Assembly: GCA_043228905.1 (NCBI GenBank)
Contig: JBHGNT010000011.1
Coordinates: 17,112,001 to 17,176,000, forward strand
Source: Azolla caroliniana
Taxonomy: Eukaryota > Polypodiophyta
Reading direction: 5' to 3'
DNA: 64,000 nucleotides
Of the stretch, positions 23,846 through 34,790 are shown piece by piece (the first letter of the stretch is position 1; each line of letters starts with the position of its first letter). Below the pieces are notes generated by a model that saw only the letters and a list, made by a program, of their open reading frames with translations, was not told the DNA's origin and ran no database searches. Position numbers and translations under genes: made by a program.

Positions 23846-24568
23846 CTACGTGATCACTCGCCCGTCTCGGTAAAAGGCGCGATGGCCTTCTTTACGAGCT
23901 TGAATAACTCGTGGCATACAACTCTTGCAATGCTCAATTTGCATCTTAGTGAGGTCTTCATCGAGATAGATGGGGTCCCCATCCATTCCTCGAAGGATTG
24001 GTCTCTTCTTAAAGAAAGTGATTCTAGAGTCTAAGTCTTTAAATTGAAGGACTAAGGCTCTCTTCCTAGTTGTGTCACGCCCGGCCCTCCATGCTTTGGT
24101 GATAGGTAGGGCCTCTGTGTACCCTAACATTTTCCCAAGTGTTTGTGCGTCCTCATTTGGGGATGCACCTTCCTTGAGCCCAGTGACACGTACATTTAAG
24201 CGTCGGGCCTGACGCATTTTCTCTTCTTCAAGGGTGGTATTAACAATATTTTCATCTTTTATTTCTTTTTTAATGTTTCTTTTAACCACATCTACCCAAC
24301 CCGTTTTAGCTAACTCTATGTTATTATTAACTTCCTCTTTAACTTTTTTAATTTCGTCCTTTATATCCTCTATAGAGACCATTTCACCATCTTCTCGAGA
24401 TACCTCGATGTCCTTAAGTTGTTTTTTAAGGTCAATGTTTTCTACTTTAAGTTGTTCTATTTCAGCCTTGAGGGCGTCTTTTTCCTCTCTATCTTTTTTC
24501 TTGTGGGTTTCGGTGTCTTTCACCCATTTTTTCATATCCATCTCTATTTTTGTTAAACGATTAAACAT
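23846..24568 (-). CDS. LINE ORF1 (coiled-coil RNA-binding protein)
   Basis: 240 codons, open from ATG at 24568 to TAG. The first roughly 115 residues are charged and heptad-like (EQLKVENIDLKKQLKDIE), a predicted coiled-coil. The C-terminal half (RRLNVRVTGLKEGASPNED ... LQFKDLDSRITFFKKR ... IYLDEDLT) resembles the RRM-type and C-terminal domains of L1 ORF1 proteins, which coat the RNA and act as chaperones. Plant L1 elements more often carry a zinc-knuckle gag-like ORF1, so this animal-style arrangement is worth noting. Confidence 0.8.
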   Translation of the reverse strand: MFNRLTKIEMDMKKWVKDTETHKKKDREEKDALKAEIEQLKVENIDLKKQLKDIEVSREDGEMVSIEDIKDEIKKVKEEVNNNIELAKTGWVDVVKRNIKKEIKDENIVNTTLEEEKMRQARRLNVRVTGLKEGASPNEDAQTLGKMLGYTEALPITKAWRAGRDTTRKRALVLQFKDLDSRITFFKKRPILRGMDGDPIYLDEDLTKMQIEHCKSCMPRVIQARKEGHRAFYRDGRVIT

Positions 24569-25680
24569 ATCTAAAAAGTCCTCTTTACTTATAGCCTCGT
24601 CTTGTATATCCTTATGTTCCTTAGTTCATTTAGACGTCATTGTGGTGTCAATAAGAAAAAAAGGTAAAATAAATGGGTTCGAGACTTAGCCGAGTTTGTG
24701 TGTATGTCACAATCACATCGGCATTTTGTAGCACGTGACGAGCACACCAAAAGAACCCACCCACGAACTCGTCAAGAAAATGGCACTTCACAACGTCAAG
24801 AGAAAACGGAGAAGAAACACCCCGTGACGGCGACGGCGACGGCGGCAGTCGTCAAACGACAGCAGACGACGGCAACAGACGGCAGCAAATGGCAGAAGAC
24901 GACTGCAGAGAGAGAGAGAGAGAGAGAGATCATGTAAAGCTTCTTTCTTCAGGAGCACACATACACAAACTGACAAACACATAGAGAGGGAGAGATAAGT
25001 TTAGACTTCCTCTCAATGGGGTAGTGTGGAGATCTCCATCACAGGTTGGCTCTCCCACAAAGAGTTTATGCACAAATCACACTCTGTAACACAAAGACCA
25101 ACACACACAGAGGGAGGAGAGAGAGAGATTAGTGAGGGAGAGGGAGAGGGATAGACTTCTTCTCAAGGGAGGGTCGGTCGTTGAAGCATGCCAAAAGTGT
25201 TACCTGGTAGGGTAAACACGGCCTACCCTTAGTCCTTTGGGGTACGACTCAAGAAGATTATGGTGCAAGGAATGGAGAGCGTATACATGCTATTCACGAA
25301 TGGTTGTGAGGGTAGTGTGTAGAATGGCGTAAGCTTAGAGGAAAGAGACGTAGGAAGACGACTACAATTGACTTCCTCGCACGATGCGTAAGCTTTACAC
25401 AAAAACACTTACACACATAATCACGCACAGAGTATACGCAACAGCTGAGAGACAGAGTGATTCGAAGCAACAAAACTATATTTACAGACTACCAAAAATA
25501 CTGCGATAGTCTTTACAAGTTTCCCATGCCCTTTATATACAGAGTCATTGTCGGTTACGCTTGGAGTGTGAACCATTACAGGCGTTCATAACGCTATGGC
25601 CACATAACTATGCTACGACTGCTTTTGTCTCTACGCCTTCCTTTTCTTCCTCCTTTTCCCACTAGGCTGACTTAGGCGGA
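24569..25680 (-). promoter_or_regulatory. Probable 5' UTR/promoter region of the LINE
   Basis: On the minus strand a TATA-like TGTATATAAAGG lies at about 25530-25545, upstream of a GC-richer leader with a short GA microsatellite (24907-24930) and a GACGGC-rich stretch (about 24825-24905). The left boundary at about 25680 coincides with a break in the older LINE reading frame. That this is the LINE's own 5' region, rather than another insertion, is inferred. Confidence 0.45.
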
Positions 25681-26004
25681 CAACACCAGGGAAAAAAACA
25701 TTTTGTTTACTTTGTCACCTACTTGTGTCCATTTTGAAGCAGATGCTTGATATTGAAATTGTAAAATATTGTCCTCAATATTTCTTAATTCCCATTTCAC
25801 ATTATGTAAAGCATTTGTCGTCCATTCACACAATGTATCCCTTTCTTGAAAATGTTGCAACGATGTCAAGGCACGATGCATACTGATAATTTTTTGTGTA
25901 TATCTTTTCGATGTCGTGAAGATTTTCGGCAATAGTGTGAAAATCCCATAAAACGTACGAAATCGAGTATAAATCACATAGTACAATAATTGTGAAGATA
26001 ACAT

Positions 26005-26815
26005 TTTAAATAGATTTAATATCTAAGTACAAAATGATGGAGGTTTCGAATGCACTTTATTACACGAGAAACGGACAACTAAATGTCAAGATATGAGGGT
26101 ATAAAGTTTGTGAAAGGAAAAGAGAAAATTGTGAGATATCCCACATAGGCACGACAAATACAGCTCTCATCATATATAAGGTGGAGCAAAAGATATTATC
26201 TTTGTGTCTATGTGTGGAGCATAGAGAGTTCAAGGTAACTTGAACTAAGAGTGGAGGTGGGCTAGCTACTCGTAAAGGGTCAAGGAGGGCAAGTAAGGAT
26301 TCGAACCTTACACCTCCAATTTAGGAGTCAATTGGCTTACCATTAAGCCATGTTATTTAGTTGAAATTATATTTCTATCATTGTACTTTTACATGTAAAT
26401 TCTCATACATGAGAGCTAAAATGAGTGACATGGTTATCATGCACCACATGTAATACATAAGCGCCAAATGGCAAACATGCAATTTATGCATGTCTTGTAC
26501 CCTCACATACATCATATGCATGAGAGCATCTATAAAAGAGGGAAGGGGGAGGAGAAAAGACACGGGTTTTTTTTATGAAAATTAAGAGGAAGAAATTCGT
26601 TATCAAATTGATCGTGTAACTTGCTTCTTAAATCTAAAGTTAAAAGTTCAATCAATCTCTCTCAATCGTGTAATCTCAACTTCTCTCTTTCCCAATCTAT
26701 CTTAAGTACTTTCTCGCCAAAGCTTGTATCGACTCTAAATCCTTCTGGTCCAGAACCCCGGCGGTTCCGCTTCACGATCCGCGCGTAGTGACGGATCTTC
26801 ACGACACCGTTATCC
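26005..26815. mobile_element. Unclassified insertion inside the older LINE
   Basis: About 0.8 kb separates two pieces of one LINE frame, so something was inserted. It contains a tRNA-like stretch (26275-26352), short imperfect tatataaggtgg-type words and, near its right end, a GC-rich tail (ccccggcggttccgcttcac). It resembles LTR or SINE sequence, but the exact ends and class are not clear. Confidence 0.45.
26275..26352 (-). other. tRNA-like / SINE head with pol III boxes
   Basis: On the minus strand TGGCTTAATGGTAAGCC resembles a pol III A box and GGTTCGAATCC is a perfect B box, about 43 bases apart from start to start. The acceptor and anticodon stems do not fold into a proper tRNA: the region between the boxes pairs as CCAAT/ATTGG around an over-long loop. 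A tRNA-derived SINE head or dead tRNA is more likely than a working gene. Confidence 0.4.
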
Positions 26816-27470
26816 CTTATGCCCAAGAGAATAAGAAACTACCAATATGTATTGCCAAGGCCACATTTCCTCTTCGCAATAAAGTTTGTCTCCATATATG
26901 CATAGCTTGTTCAGTAATTATGAGTTCTGTAAATAATTCCGATGGAATCCTTATTCTCCCTTGTTGCTTACGTTTTTTCCAATCATTAACTTGTAATGCC
27001 AACACTCCCTCCTATCTCTGCAGATAAATCATCAACATAAATCCTATCAATTCTTGATAGATTTGCCCCATTTAATCTTCTATCAAACCTAGAAAACGTT
27101 AAAGAATTATGCAATTTTCCAAAGGTAAATACCAGGCATCCAACAACCTTCTACTTATAATAAATTTTTCCCATGTTGATAATCCTAAACCATGCACTGT
27201 TACTCCATCTTCACCACTCCTATCCTCAGGATTCTCAATCATATTAAAGTCTCCTGCTACACACTAATGATCTACAATTGGCAATGAACTATCTAACTCA
27301 ATCCACATCTTTAATCGTTCTCTAGAGGAATTAGGAGCATACAAATTCAGAAAGCCAACCTTTTTATTATGAAATTCCATGTTAACATATTGTGTTGTTC
27401 CTAACAACAAATTTCCTACATCCAACATCGTTACTTGCCATATATCCCGAATAGCCATACATAATCCACC

Positions 27471-28194
27471 TTGAAGTTGAGTTGGGGAGAAATGGGATAA
27501 CTACACGATAAGTCGATTCTAGAAATATCCTTTAACCTATATACATACATTAATTGGGTATATTAAGTGAAATAATAACATGGTGGGATTCGAGTAGAGG
27601 TAGAAAATAAAAGGAACGAACTTTGCAATGGAAGGTGGGAGAAACATTGTGCTAGTCCCCATTCAATATTGGTATTACGAGGCTATTCTTCGACAAAAAA
27701 AAGATGAATAAACCCCCCTCGGTGAAGGAAATGATTCCCACAAATGTAAGGGGAAGAACCATCAAATTTTCATGGTTCATTTCCACAACATAACTCTTAC
27801 AATGGATTGTGGGATTTCTTTTAAGATTTAATAAAAATGCTCACAATAAAAGAGAAAGATATGTCAACTTCAAAAGTCAATAGATTGAAATGAAGGTAAC
27901 TATGTGAAATGTTAAAGCCTAAAGGCATTATATCCCACAACAAGATGTATTAGGTGTGGGATACAATAACGTGGAATCAATGGGACATGTTATGTGTGGT
28001 AGAACTTAAGGATTAGTTTCGTGTATGAAGAGATATCATCTCATTTATGCATTGATAAATCCAAGTCAATATTCTAGTGTGTTGATAATAATAAAGGATA
28101 AGTAGCATACACGAGTATATTCTAATGAATGACCAACATGGAAGATATATTGTAGTTGATATTTTGTTTGAAAAACATTCATTATTGATAGTTT

Positions 28195-28227
<33 letters not shown>

Positions 28228-28575
28228 AGAGTGTGTGTACATATATAAACTATAGCGAGGAAATAAATTGTGCTACGTCAATCTTTTGCATTTGGGGTGG
28301 GATGACCAAGACTATTTAATACAGGTGTTTAATTCCTTTTGTGAATCAGGCCAACAAACAATTTCAAACCAATCACACTAATGGACACCCTAGAGTTGCA
28401 GGCTTGAGAGAAGCTAAAGCTAAAGTTTTGTAAAGGAATATTTAGAAGTGGATTCACCAAAAAGGTATTGGTTATACGTTTCAATAAGGTCAATTGAGGA
28501 TGATGTGGAGTAGACTTGATAGTATGTATATAATGCATGATGACAAACTATTGCCAGAGATAACAATATATGCTT
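27471..28575. other. No gene recognised; TG/CG microsatellite
   Basis: AT-rich sequence with a (TG)n run changing to CGCGCG at 28193-28226. Nothing else is supported. Confidence 0.5.
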
Positions 28576-28579
28576 CTTG

Positions 28580-29552
28580 TCTTGCAATTAGAGTGGCTCA
28601 TACCATGTCCTTGTAGTGTTTGAATTTAGACAACATTCTACTAAACAATTCAAGCACGTAACAAGATAAGCTCATCTCATCATTCCTTTCATGATATTTG
28701 AATATTAGATATGTCAAATGAACAAAAGGGGAATGACAAATGTACATAAAACCACGTATCTTTGTTAAAAATGTTGGGAATGTATTTACTAGAATGTTTG
28801 GCTTTGATTGTATAACAATTAACTAATGGCAATGATACAAACACTCAATATGCATCTACTCGTGGGGTTAGGAATCATATAATAGTAGATGATACTCGTG
28901 GGAACATATTTACTCATGGGGTTATAGAGCTTAAGAACCTCTAGGCACTTACTATGTTGTGTCAATAAGTTTGGAGTTTGGGCATAGGCCTAATTCATGG
29001 AAATTTTGTTTAATTACACTATTATCAAAGGCCCCATCACCCTTTTCCTTTATTAAATGGAGATTTATTTCTTTAATGGGGGAATGTATAAGGTTATTGC
29101 CAATATGTTGCAAAAATGTTTGCCTAAATTTTGATCTTGATATAATTAGATGTTGAGAAAGCAATGGCACAATGTGAATTGGCAATGCCACCCAACCCAT
29201 CCCACTTCGTAAATCACTAAGAAGGATGCCCATCGAGTCCATTACTTTTTGTGGTTGTAACTCATCTCGCTTCTTTTGTGCCTTACAATTAGAGTGGTTC
29301 ATACCACTTTCTAGTAGCGTTTGAATTTAGGTAGCATTCTATTGAACAACTCAAGCACGTAGCAAGATAAGCTCAATAGATCATTTGTTTCACGAGGTTT
29401 GAGTATTAGATATAATGTCCAATGAATGGATTCTGAAGAGGAAGGGCAATGTGCACAAAACCATGTATCTTCATTAAAAATGTTGAGATTATTAGAATGT
29501 TTGGATCTGGTTGTATAACTAATGGCAATGATACAAACACTCAATATACATT
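28580..29552 (+). repeat. Direct repeat pair, about 275 bp, spaced 700 bp
   Basis: 28580-28858 and 29283-29552 align over their length (for example aattagagtgg, caagcacgta, ggcaatgatacaaacactca) with many substitutions and indels. The intervening 420 bases include a LINE RT scrap. Old duplicated flanks or diverged LTRs of a decayed element are possible; the TG...CA ends expected of LTRs are not clear. Confidence 0.7.
28945..29160 (+). pseudogene. LINE reverse transcriptase scrap
   Basis: The plus frame 28959-29156 reads SLEFGHRPNSWKFCLITLLS and then IKWRFISLMGE, which parallels the N-terminal RT block of LINEs (WK.G.I..I.K, then WRPI.L). No catalytic motif remains. Confidence 0.5.
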
Positions 29553-30313
29553 TATGTGTGGCCAATCCTTGATAGAAGAAAAAGACAATGTCGTGTGCAT
29601 TTCAAAATAGGTGTGGTTGTTTTTTTGACGATTCCTAAGCATCATGATCATTTACTCAAAGAAGGAGAATCCTTAAGGATCTCTATCCTTGATATGTTGA
29701 AAGTGGGCATTTGTCGAGCAAATATTGCGAATGTCTTGATGATATTTTGCCCTCTAATTGCATGAATTCAACGAGAGTTAAGTTGTTCTTTGAGTACACC
29801 AATTGGTTATGGGGAATGTGATGGATTGAATATTGATTGACGCTAACCATCATGTTTATTGGATTATTGTCTTTAATCCACGCAACATGCAACTCAACTT
29901 ATGGGGAATTTACCAAAATACTACTAGCAAATTTGCCCGCTATTCAAAAACATCTCACCTTCTCTATTTTTACGCAAATTATAAATATAGAAATCAAATC
30001 ATTTTTAGCCACACATGTCCTTTCATTGTTTGCTTGTTTGGTAGAACAATACTCAATGTTCCGTAAATTGCTTTCTTAATTTTGAGCAAGATATCACATT
30101 CTTGTTTTGAACCTAGTATTAGTTTATTTTGTTTCGGGGGCTTCAAAACAACAACTTTTATACTATGTGCCAAAATTCCCATGTGCCAGCATTTGATGTG
30201 CTTGTTGCATCTAGTAAAACAAGTTTTTTTCATGAAATAATATCCTCCATTGGTATTAAAAGTAAAGTGGCTAGAGGCAATATACAAAGTAGTGCAATAC
30301 TACATCGTTCGGC
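29553..30313. other. No gene recognised
   Basis: Short open frames on both strands have no recognisable motifs. Probably decayed repeat sequence. Confidence 0.45.
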
Positions 30314-30315
30314 AC

Positions 30316-30354
30316 ATAAACCCTAAACCCTAACCCCCCCCCCCCCCCCCCCCC
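30316..30354 (+). repeat. Telomere-like repeats followed by poly(C)
   Basis: ataaaccctaaaccctaa, two units of the plant telomere heptamer CCCTAAA, runs directly into 21 consecutive C. This is an interstitial telomere-like tract, far too short to be a telomere. Confidence 0.85.
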
Positions 30355-31591
30355 GGAAAAATGCTTAAAACTAGTACTGAGACAAACATGGATAGCGTCC
30401 AAAACCTTATAAATGTGGTGTACTTGTTTAAAGTGTATTCAGAGTAAAATTGGTGTCATGGTAAGATGTTAATGAGAAGAGTGGCAATTTTCAATTCAAG
30501 CAAACCAAAACCTGTTTATTTCATCTATGGAAGCAAAGATGTATATTTTTGTTCCATTACATTTATATAAACCTTACATTAACATTCTCAAACTTTACCA
30601 ATTACTCTAAATTTACTTTGACCATAATAGTATACATATATGTATGTGTTGTTCAAGTACACTAAAAATTTAATAATTTCCCATTGTCGAGAAAAGCCCT
30701 ATTTCACCTAATGGAAATCATTTCAGACATGTATACAGACACACATTGTAGAACAATGGCTAATCATACTAGTGTTACATGGTAGATCAACCCCAAATTT
30801 TATATTATCATAAGTATATATCCAAATATATACCAGGTGATGAACTAGAGTACAAAAGTTGCTTATGCTAGGGTGTTCTCACCTCTCCACCTAGCTTATT
30901 AGTTGAGGTATTTTAATGAAACCAATTATAGTTTCACATATCTAAAACTCTCAATTTATTGCAAGTATTGTTAAACACGTCAATTAAGCAATTTTAAGTT
31001 TTCCTCGGTGTGATTTAGAAACTATTGTGACGTACAATGATAAACTTATGTTGGGAAATATTTTAAGGCTTCTTCTTATCTACACATCACAAGTATTATG
31101 TGTGTTGTATAAACATATTCTTATTCTACTCTCAGTTTTTTCCCAACTACCTTCAACCATATATTGGCAAAAGGCAAACAAGGTGACTTTAAAGCAAGAC
31201 TAGCTAATATAAAGGTAACTCCTTTTGTGCACAAGGTGTCTACAAAGCGCATTTACTACAGTTGTCAGTTTGATTTCAATTGTGAGAACGACTGAATCAA
31301 TTTTCATTTCACAACTTATGTACATGTTATAGCCTATAACATCAATGTTTCTAGTGGTTCTCTCTCACTCTCACACAGACAATCTCTCCTTCGAGCCTTT
31401 TTCTTGTGCTTTTTTCCCTTGCTTAGTAAGCGTCGTGCATATATTAAAATATCATGCCAATGCAATAAATCCATGTGGTTCCTGTTATAGTGATGACCCT
31501 ATCTCAAGGTAGTCAAATTGATAAGGTGTTGTGAGACTAGCTGACATAAAGACAAATCTTTTTTTGAGGACAAATGCCCATCAAGGTCGTC
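30355..31591. other. No gene recognised
   Basis: AT-rich. Short related words (agactagctgacataaag at about 31530, agactagctaatataaaggt at about 31197, agattagttgacataaaggt at about 31611) recur and suggest fragments of one dispersed repeat. Confidence 0.45.
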
Positions 31592-31996
31592 CATTAGATA
31601 ATATGTGGTAAGATTAGTTGACATAAAGGTAATTCCTTTTTGACAAGAATGGCTTGTAGAGCTAAAATGCAAGAACCAGCAAAGCAAAATTGTTTCATAG
31701 TGTGCATACATGTCAGTGATGGTTCTGGTTATGGTTCTTGTTTGCTCAATTGTCTTTTAGCATTATCAATGAGGAACTAGCTAAGCAAATGGAGTATATC
31801 ATCAAATTTCAATAAACTTGATTAAAGGAGCATGCATGAATTGTTTAATTTAATTTAAATAGCTTATTGCCGTTTAGTTAACCCAATGTAATAATGTTTC
31901 ATGAATTTAAGATTTCTTAACTTGTCAAGCTATTGTTGATTTTTCAAAATAACTTAATTATGTGGCATGAGTTAGGGTTCGTATAACAATAACAAA
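31592..31996 (-). mobile_element. Dispersed repeat copy 1 (405 bp), inverted to copy 2
   Basis: Its reverse complement matches 32465-32708 (inner 245 bases, nearly perfect) and 33983-34140 (outer 160 bases). Together with copy 2 it forms a large inverted repeat around a spacer of about 470 bases. It has no coding capacity. The family is unknown. Confidence 0.8.
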
Positions 31997-33119
31997 CTTT
32001 GGTCAATAATATAATAATTTAAGCTATCTAGATTTTTTATTTCTTAACTAGTGGTAGTATTGGAATCTCTTAAGATACAACGGGAAGTTTATGTAAGAGA
32101 TATGGTTTACAACAAGGTTTAATTAAGTACGACCATGAGGTATCAACCACCATCATTTGCTAATAACATATTTTTTTGCTTTCTAGTATTTTATTTAGTT
32201 ATGGACTAAGGGTAGAATTGGATACAAACCACCCTTTCTAATATTCAGATGCAATTTGGATCTTCTACACAAAAGTCGATGGGTGTATTCATTCCCATGG
32301 ATGTTTTGATTGGAGTAAGAGCCTATGTTGGGGAAGAAGCTTGTATGACCGTTGATGTGTAAGATGATGGTAGGTTAACTTTCACACATAAGGAAACTAG
32401 ATTGTTTAGTTTTTGTTTGCATAAAGAAGTGAGGGTGATCACAAATGATGGATCAAATTTAGTTTTTGTTATTGTTATACGAACCTAACTCATGCCACAC
32501 AATTAAGTTATTTTGAAAAATCAACAATAGCTTGACAAGTTAAGAAATCTTAAATTCATGAAACATTATTACATTGGGTTAACTAAATGGCAATAAGCTA
32601 TTTAAATTAAATTAAACAATTCATGCATGCTCCTTTAATCAAGTTTATTGAAATTTGATGATATACTCCATTTGCTTAGCTAGTTCCTCATTGATAATGC
32701 TAAAAGACTTTTTTTCTTCTTTTTTTTCCAAAAAAAATACTACTTCCATTAGTTATAAAATTCTACAAATGAGATTAGTATATACAAATCCCTGTAGGGA
32801 CATGATAGGTCCATCTTATGTGGATGCCCACTGACTCAATAAAGGGGGAGGACGACCATTGTTAGATGAAGGCTAGTCATTGTCTTTCAACTCCATCGGA
32901 GTCACCCTTGAGGCCATCATATTGGCTCTTTAGAGTGGCTACCACTTCACTTCCATATCTCTTGCATTAATACTATTGGTTGCACGATTTGGTTGGAGAA
33001 GACTCGTCTACACCGTTGTTTCCATCATAGTACGTAAAATTTGTGTTCGTCTACTATATCATTCGTTTTCCTATGTTGGAAAATGAACATGAATGATATT
33101 CAAATATTTGTGTGTTTTT

Positions 33120-33490
33120 TGTTTTTTTTTTTTTTCCTTTTTTTCCTTTTTTTTCCCTTTTTTACCCTTTTTTTTTGTTTTTTACCTCTTTTCCCCCCTT
33201 TTCCTCTGCACATCAATGCTACGCTTTGCTCTCCTCCCCTTTTCCCCCTTTTCCTTGAACGATCTGTTGCTTGCATTGTGCACACTAGTCAATAGCGAGT
33301 CAATGACCACATCTTCTCCCGGCCATTACTTTCTGTAATTTTTCACTAATTTCTATACTTTTTTCGTAATTTTTGTAATTTCTCTATAATTTTTGTAATT
33401 TTTTGTAATTTTGTTGTAATTTCCGTAATTTCTCTATAATTTCCGTAATTTCTCTATAATTTCTGTAATTTTGTTGTAATTTCTGTTATT
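33120..33490 (+). repeat. Poly-pyrimidine and TGTAATTTCTCTATAATT tandem repeats
   Basis: A T-rich/C-rich run at 33115-33260 is followed by degenerate repeats of gtaatttctctataatttc and gtaattttgt at about 33337-33490. Long open frames here are compositional artefacts. Confidence 0.85.
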
Positions 33491-33910
33491 AAGAAGGTAA
33501 TGTTTTTTTTTTGCAATTTTTAAAAAAAAAATTACCTTGAAAAAATATTTACCTTATAGTAAATAATTTATCCAAAAGTATGGTATTTATCATTCTTCGA
33601 GAGTGTTTACCCTTCTCGAATGATTGAATCATTCTCGAGCACGAATGGTACGCATGGTTCATACTATGGTTTCCATAGAATCCAAAGGGTTATTGGGCTA
33701 ACCAATTCCAACACAACTTGAGATTTGGCATTGATAGGAGTTGAGTGGACATTGTCGATGGTGGATAAAAAAACCTCTTGTGCTTTTATAACCAAAGTCA
33801 TTCCCTCTTCCTGATTCTCATATTTGTCAACTAGGGCCTACCATGATAGCCAACATACATTCCCCCACTTGATTGAGCCTTGCACCTGGCATAATTGCAA
33901 TAAGTGGCCA

Positions 33911-33934
33911 CCCCCCCCCCCCCCCCCCCCCCCC
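33911..33934 (+). repeat. Poly(C) run of 24
   Basis: Twenty-four consecutive C inside the insert of repeat copy 2. Such runs are unstable and hard to sequence, so the length may be inexact. Confidence 0.9.
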
Positions 33935-34790
33935 GGCATATTTGATGGGACTCTGGCTAGTCCCATAGAGCGTGTCGTATTGATTGAGCAAGCAAGAATC
34001 ATAACCAGAACCATCATTGACATGTATGCACACTATGAAACAATTTTGCTTTGCCGGCTCTCAAATTTTAGCTCTACAAGCCATTCTCGTCAAAAGGAAT
34101 TACCTTTATGTCAACTAATCTTACAACATATTATCTAGTGAGGGTGATCACAAATGATGAGGGTGACCACAAAAGGTGAATTCTTTTGGAGGATTGGGAT
34201 TCTGAAAAGAAGACCAATATCTAAATTAACTTGGGATCATGGGGAACTATATTGGAAGGTGTGAGTTCAAGATCATATAAAACATGTGCCTTTTTTTCAA
34301 TATATTTGTGAAGATTGGTAGGAAAACATCAGGGGCTAGATCATGGAAAGAATCAACCACAAATGTTTTCTAGAGGCAAAATGGATTTCCTCCACAACAT
34401 CTCAAACAATTTTGGAAATGGTTGTGGGGCATAAAAATGAGTAGTAAAATTGTTTGTTTCCATTGGTTGTTGGTTCATAGAGCTATACCAGTTAATGGTT
34501 GGCGAAAGGGGAACGTAGACAATATGTGCCCTTTTTGTACGGATCTAGTAGAGACCGGTAAACATTGTTTGTGGAGTTGTAGTTTTGCGATGAAAACATG
34601 GAAAAGATTCATAACATTATTGATACCAGTATATCCTTGAGCAATGTATACATGGGCAACGGTATTATTGGCGGTAGTACAAGATAAACCAATGGTATAT
34701 GAAGAAGAGGAGGTTGCAAATACTATTGCTATGAGACATGGTTTGATGCAAAAAATCATCGATACCTTTGAATCCACAAATAGAGGCAGA

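Larger units (their letters stand above)
20719..24568 (-). mobile_element. LINE (non-LTR) retrotransposon with ORF1 and ORF2
   Basis: Minus-strand element with an L1-like ORF1 (23846-24568) and ORF2 (about 20719-23838). ORF2 holds the C-terminal half of an endonuclease, a complete-looking RT and a C-terminal CCHC-type finger. Only three in-frame stops break ORF2, all in one continuous frame, so the copy is fairly young. The N-terminal half of the endonuclease is missing between ORF1 and ORF2. Its 5' part probably reaches to about 25680, where it interrupts an older LINE. Confidence 0.92.
25672..27470 (-). mobile_element. Older LINE fragment (endonuclease to pre-RT), split by an insertion
   Basis: Minus strand. 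The piece at 27264-27458 reads VGFLNLYAPNSSRERLKMW, and beyond a stop comes a run with GDFNMIENPEDRSG and SRIDRIYVDDL (about 27040-27260), an APE-type endonuclease. 26817-27005 continues with VNDWKKRKQQGRIRIP. After a gap the linker resumes at 25672-26004 with VKWELRNIEDNILQFQYQAS and KWTQVGDKVNKMFF. The RT that should follow is absent; the frame breaks where the younger LINE begins. Confidence 0.85.
32465..34140 (+). mobile_element. Dispersed repeat copy 2 with its own 1.27-kb insertion
   Basis: The same family as 31592-31996 in opposite orientation, cut between gctaaaagac (ending 32708) and attgagcaagcaag (about 33983). The sequence agtgagggtgatcacaaatg occurs just outside both ends (32427, 34137) and looks like a long target-site duplication. 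The internal insert (32709-33982) has T-rich, TAATTT-rich and C-run segments and no clear gene. Confidence 0.7.
32230..34790 (+). pseudogene. LINE C-terminal region, interrupted
   Basis: Plus-strand text at about 32280-32460 (SMGVFIPMDVLIGVRAYVGE ... THKETRLFSF) and at 34422-34640 (KMSSKIVCFHWLLVHRAIPV ... CPFCTDLVETGKHCLWSC) fits the region after RT and the zf-RVT-like finger of plant LINEs. They are separated by repeat copy 2, which is flanked by a 23-base direct repeat (32427-32449, 34137-34159). Several stops are present. Confidence 0.65.

Noticed and set aside
26275-26352. Functional tRNA gene
   Set aside because: Pol III boxes are present, but the acceptor and anticodon stems do not form a normal cloverleaf.
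30316-30354. Chromosome end
   Set aside because: Only two telomere units, followed by poly(C) and ordinary sequence on both sides.
33041-33338. Phe/Leu-rich frames resembling membrane proteins
   Set aside because: They come from a T/C-rich low-complexity tract with no domain and no conserved pattern.
31592-34140. A single transposon with 400-bp terminal inverted repeats
   Set aside because: The 23-base duplication flanks only the right-hand copy, so two separate insertions in opposite orientation fit better.
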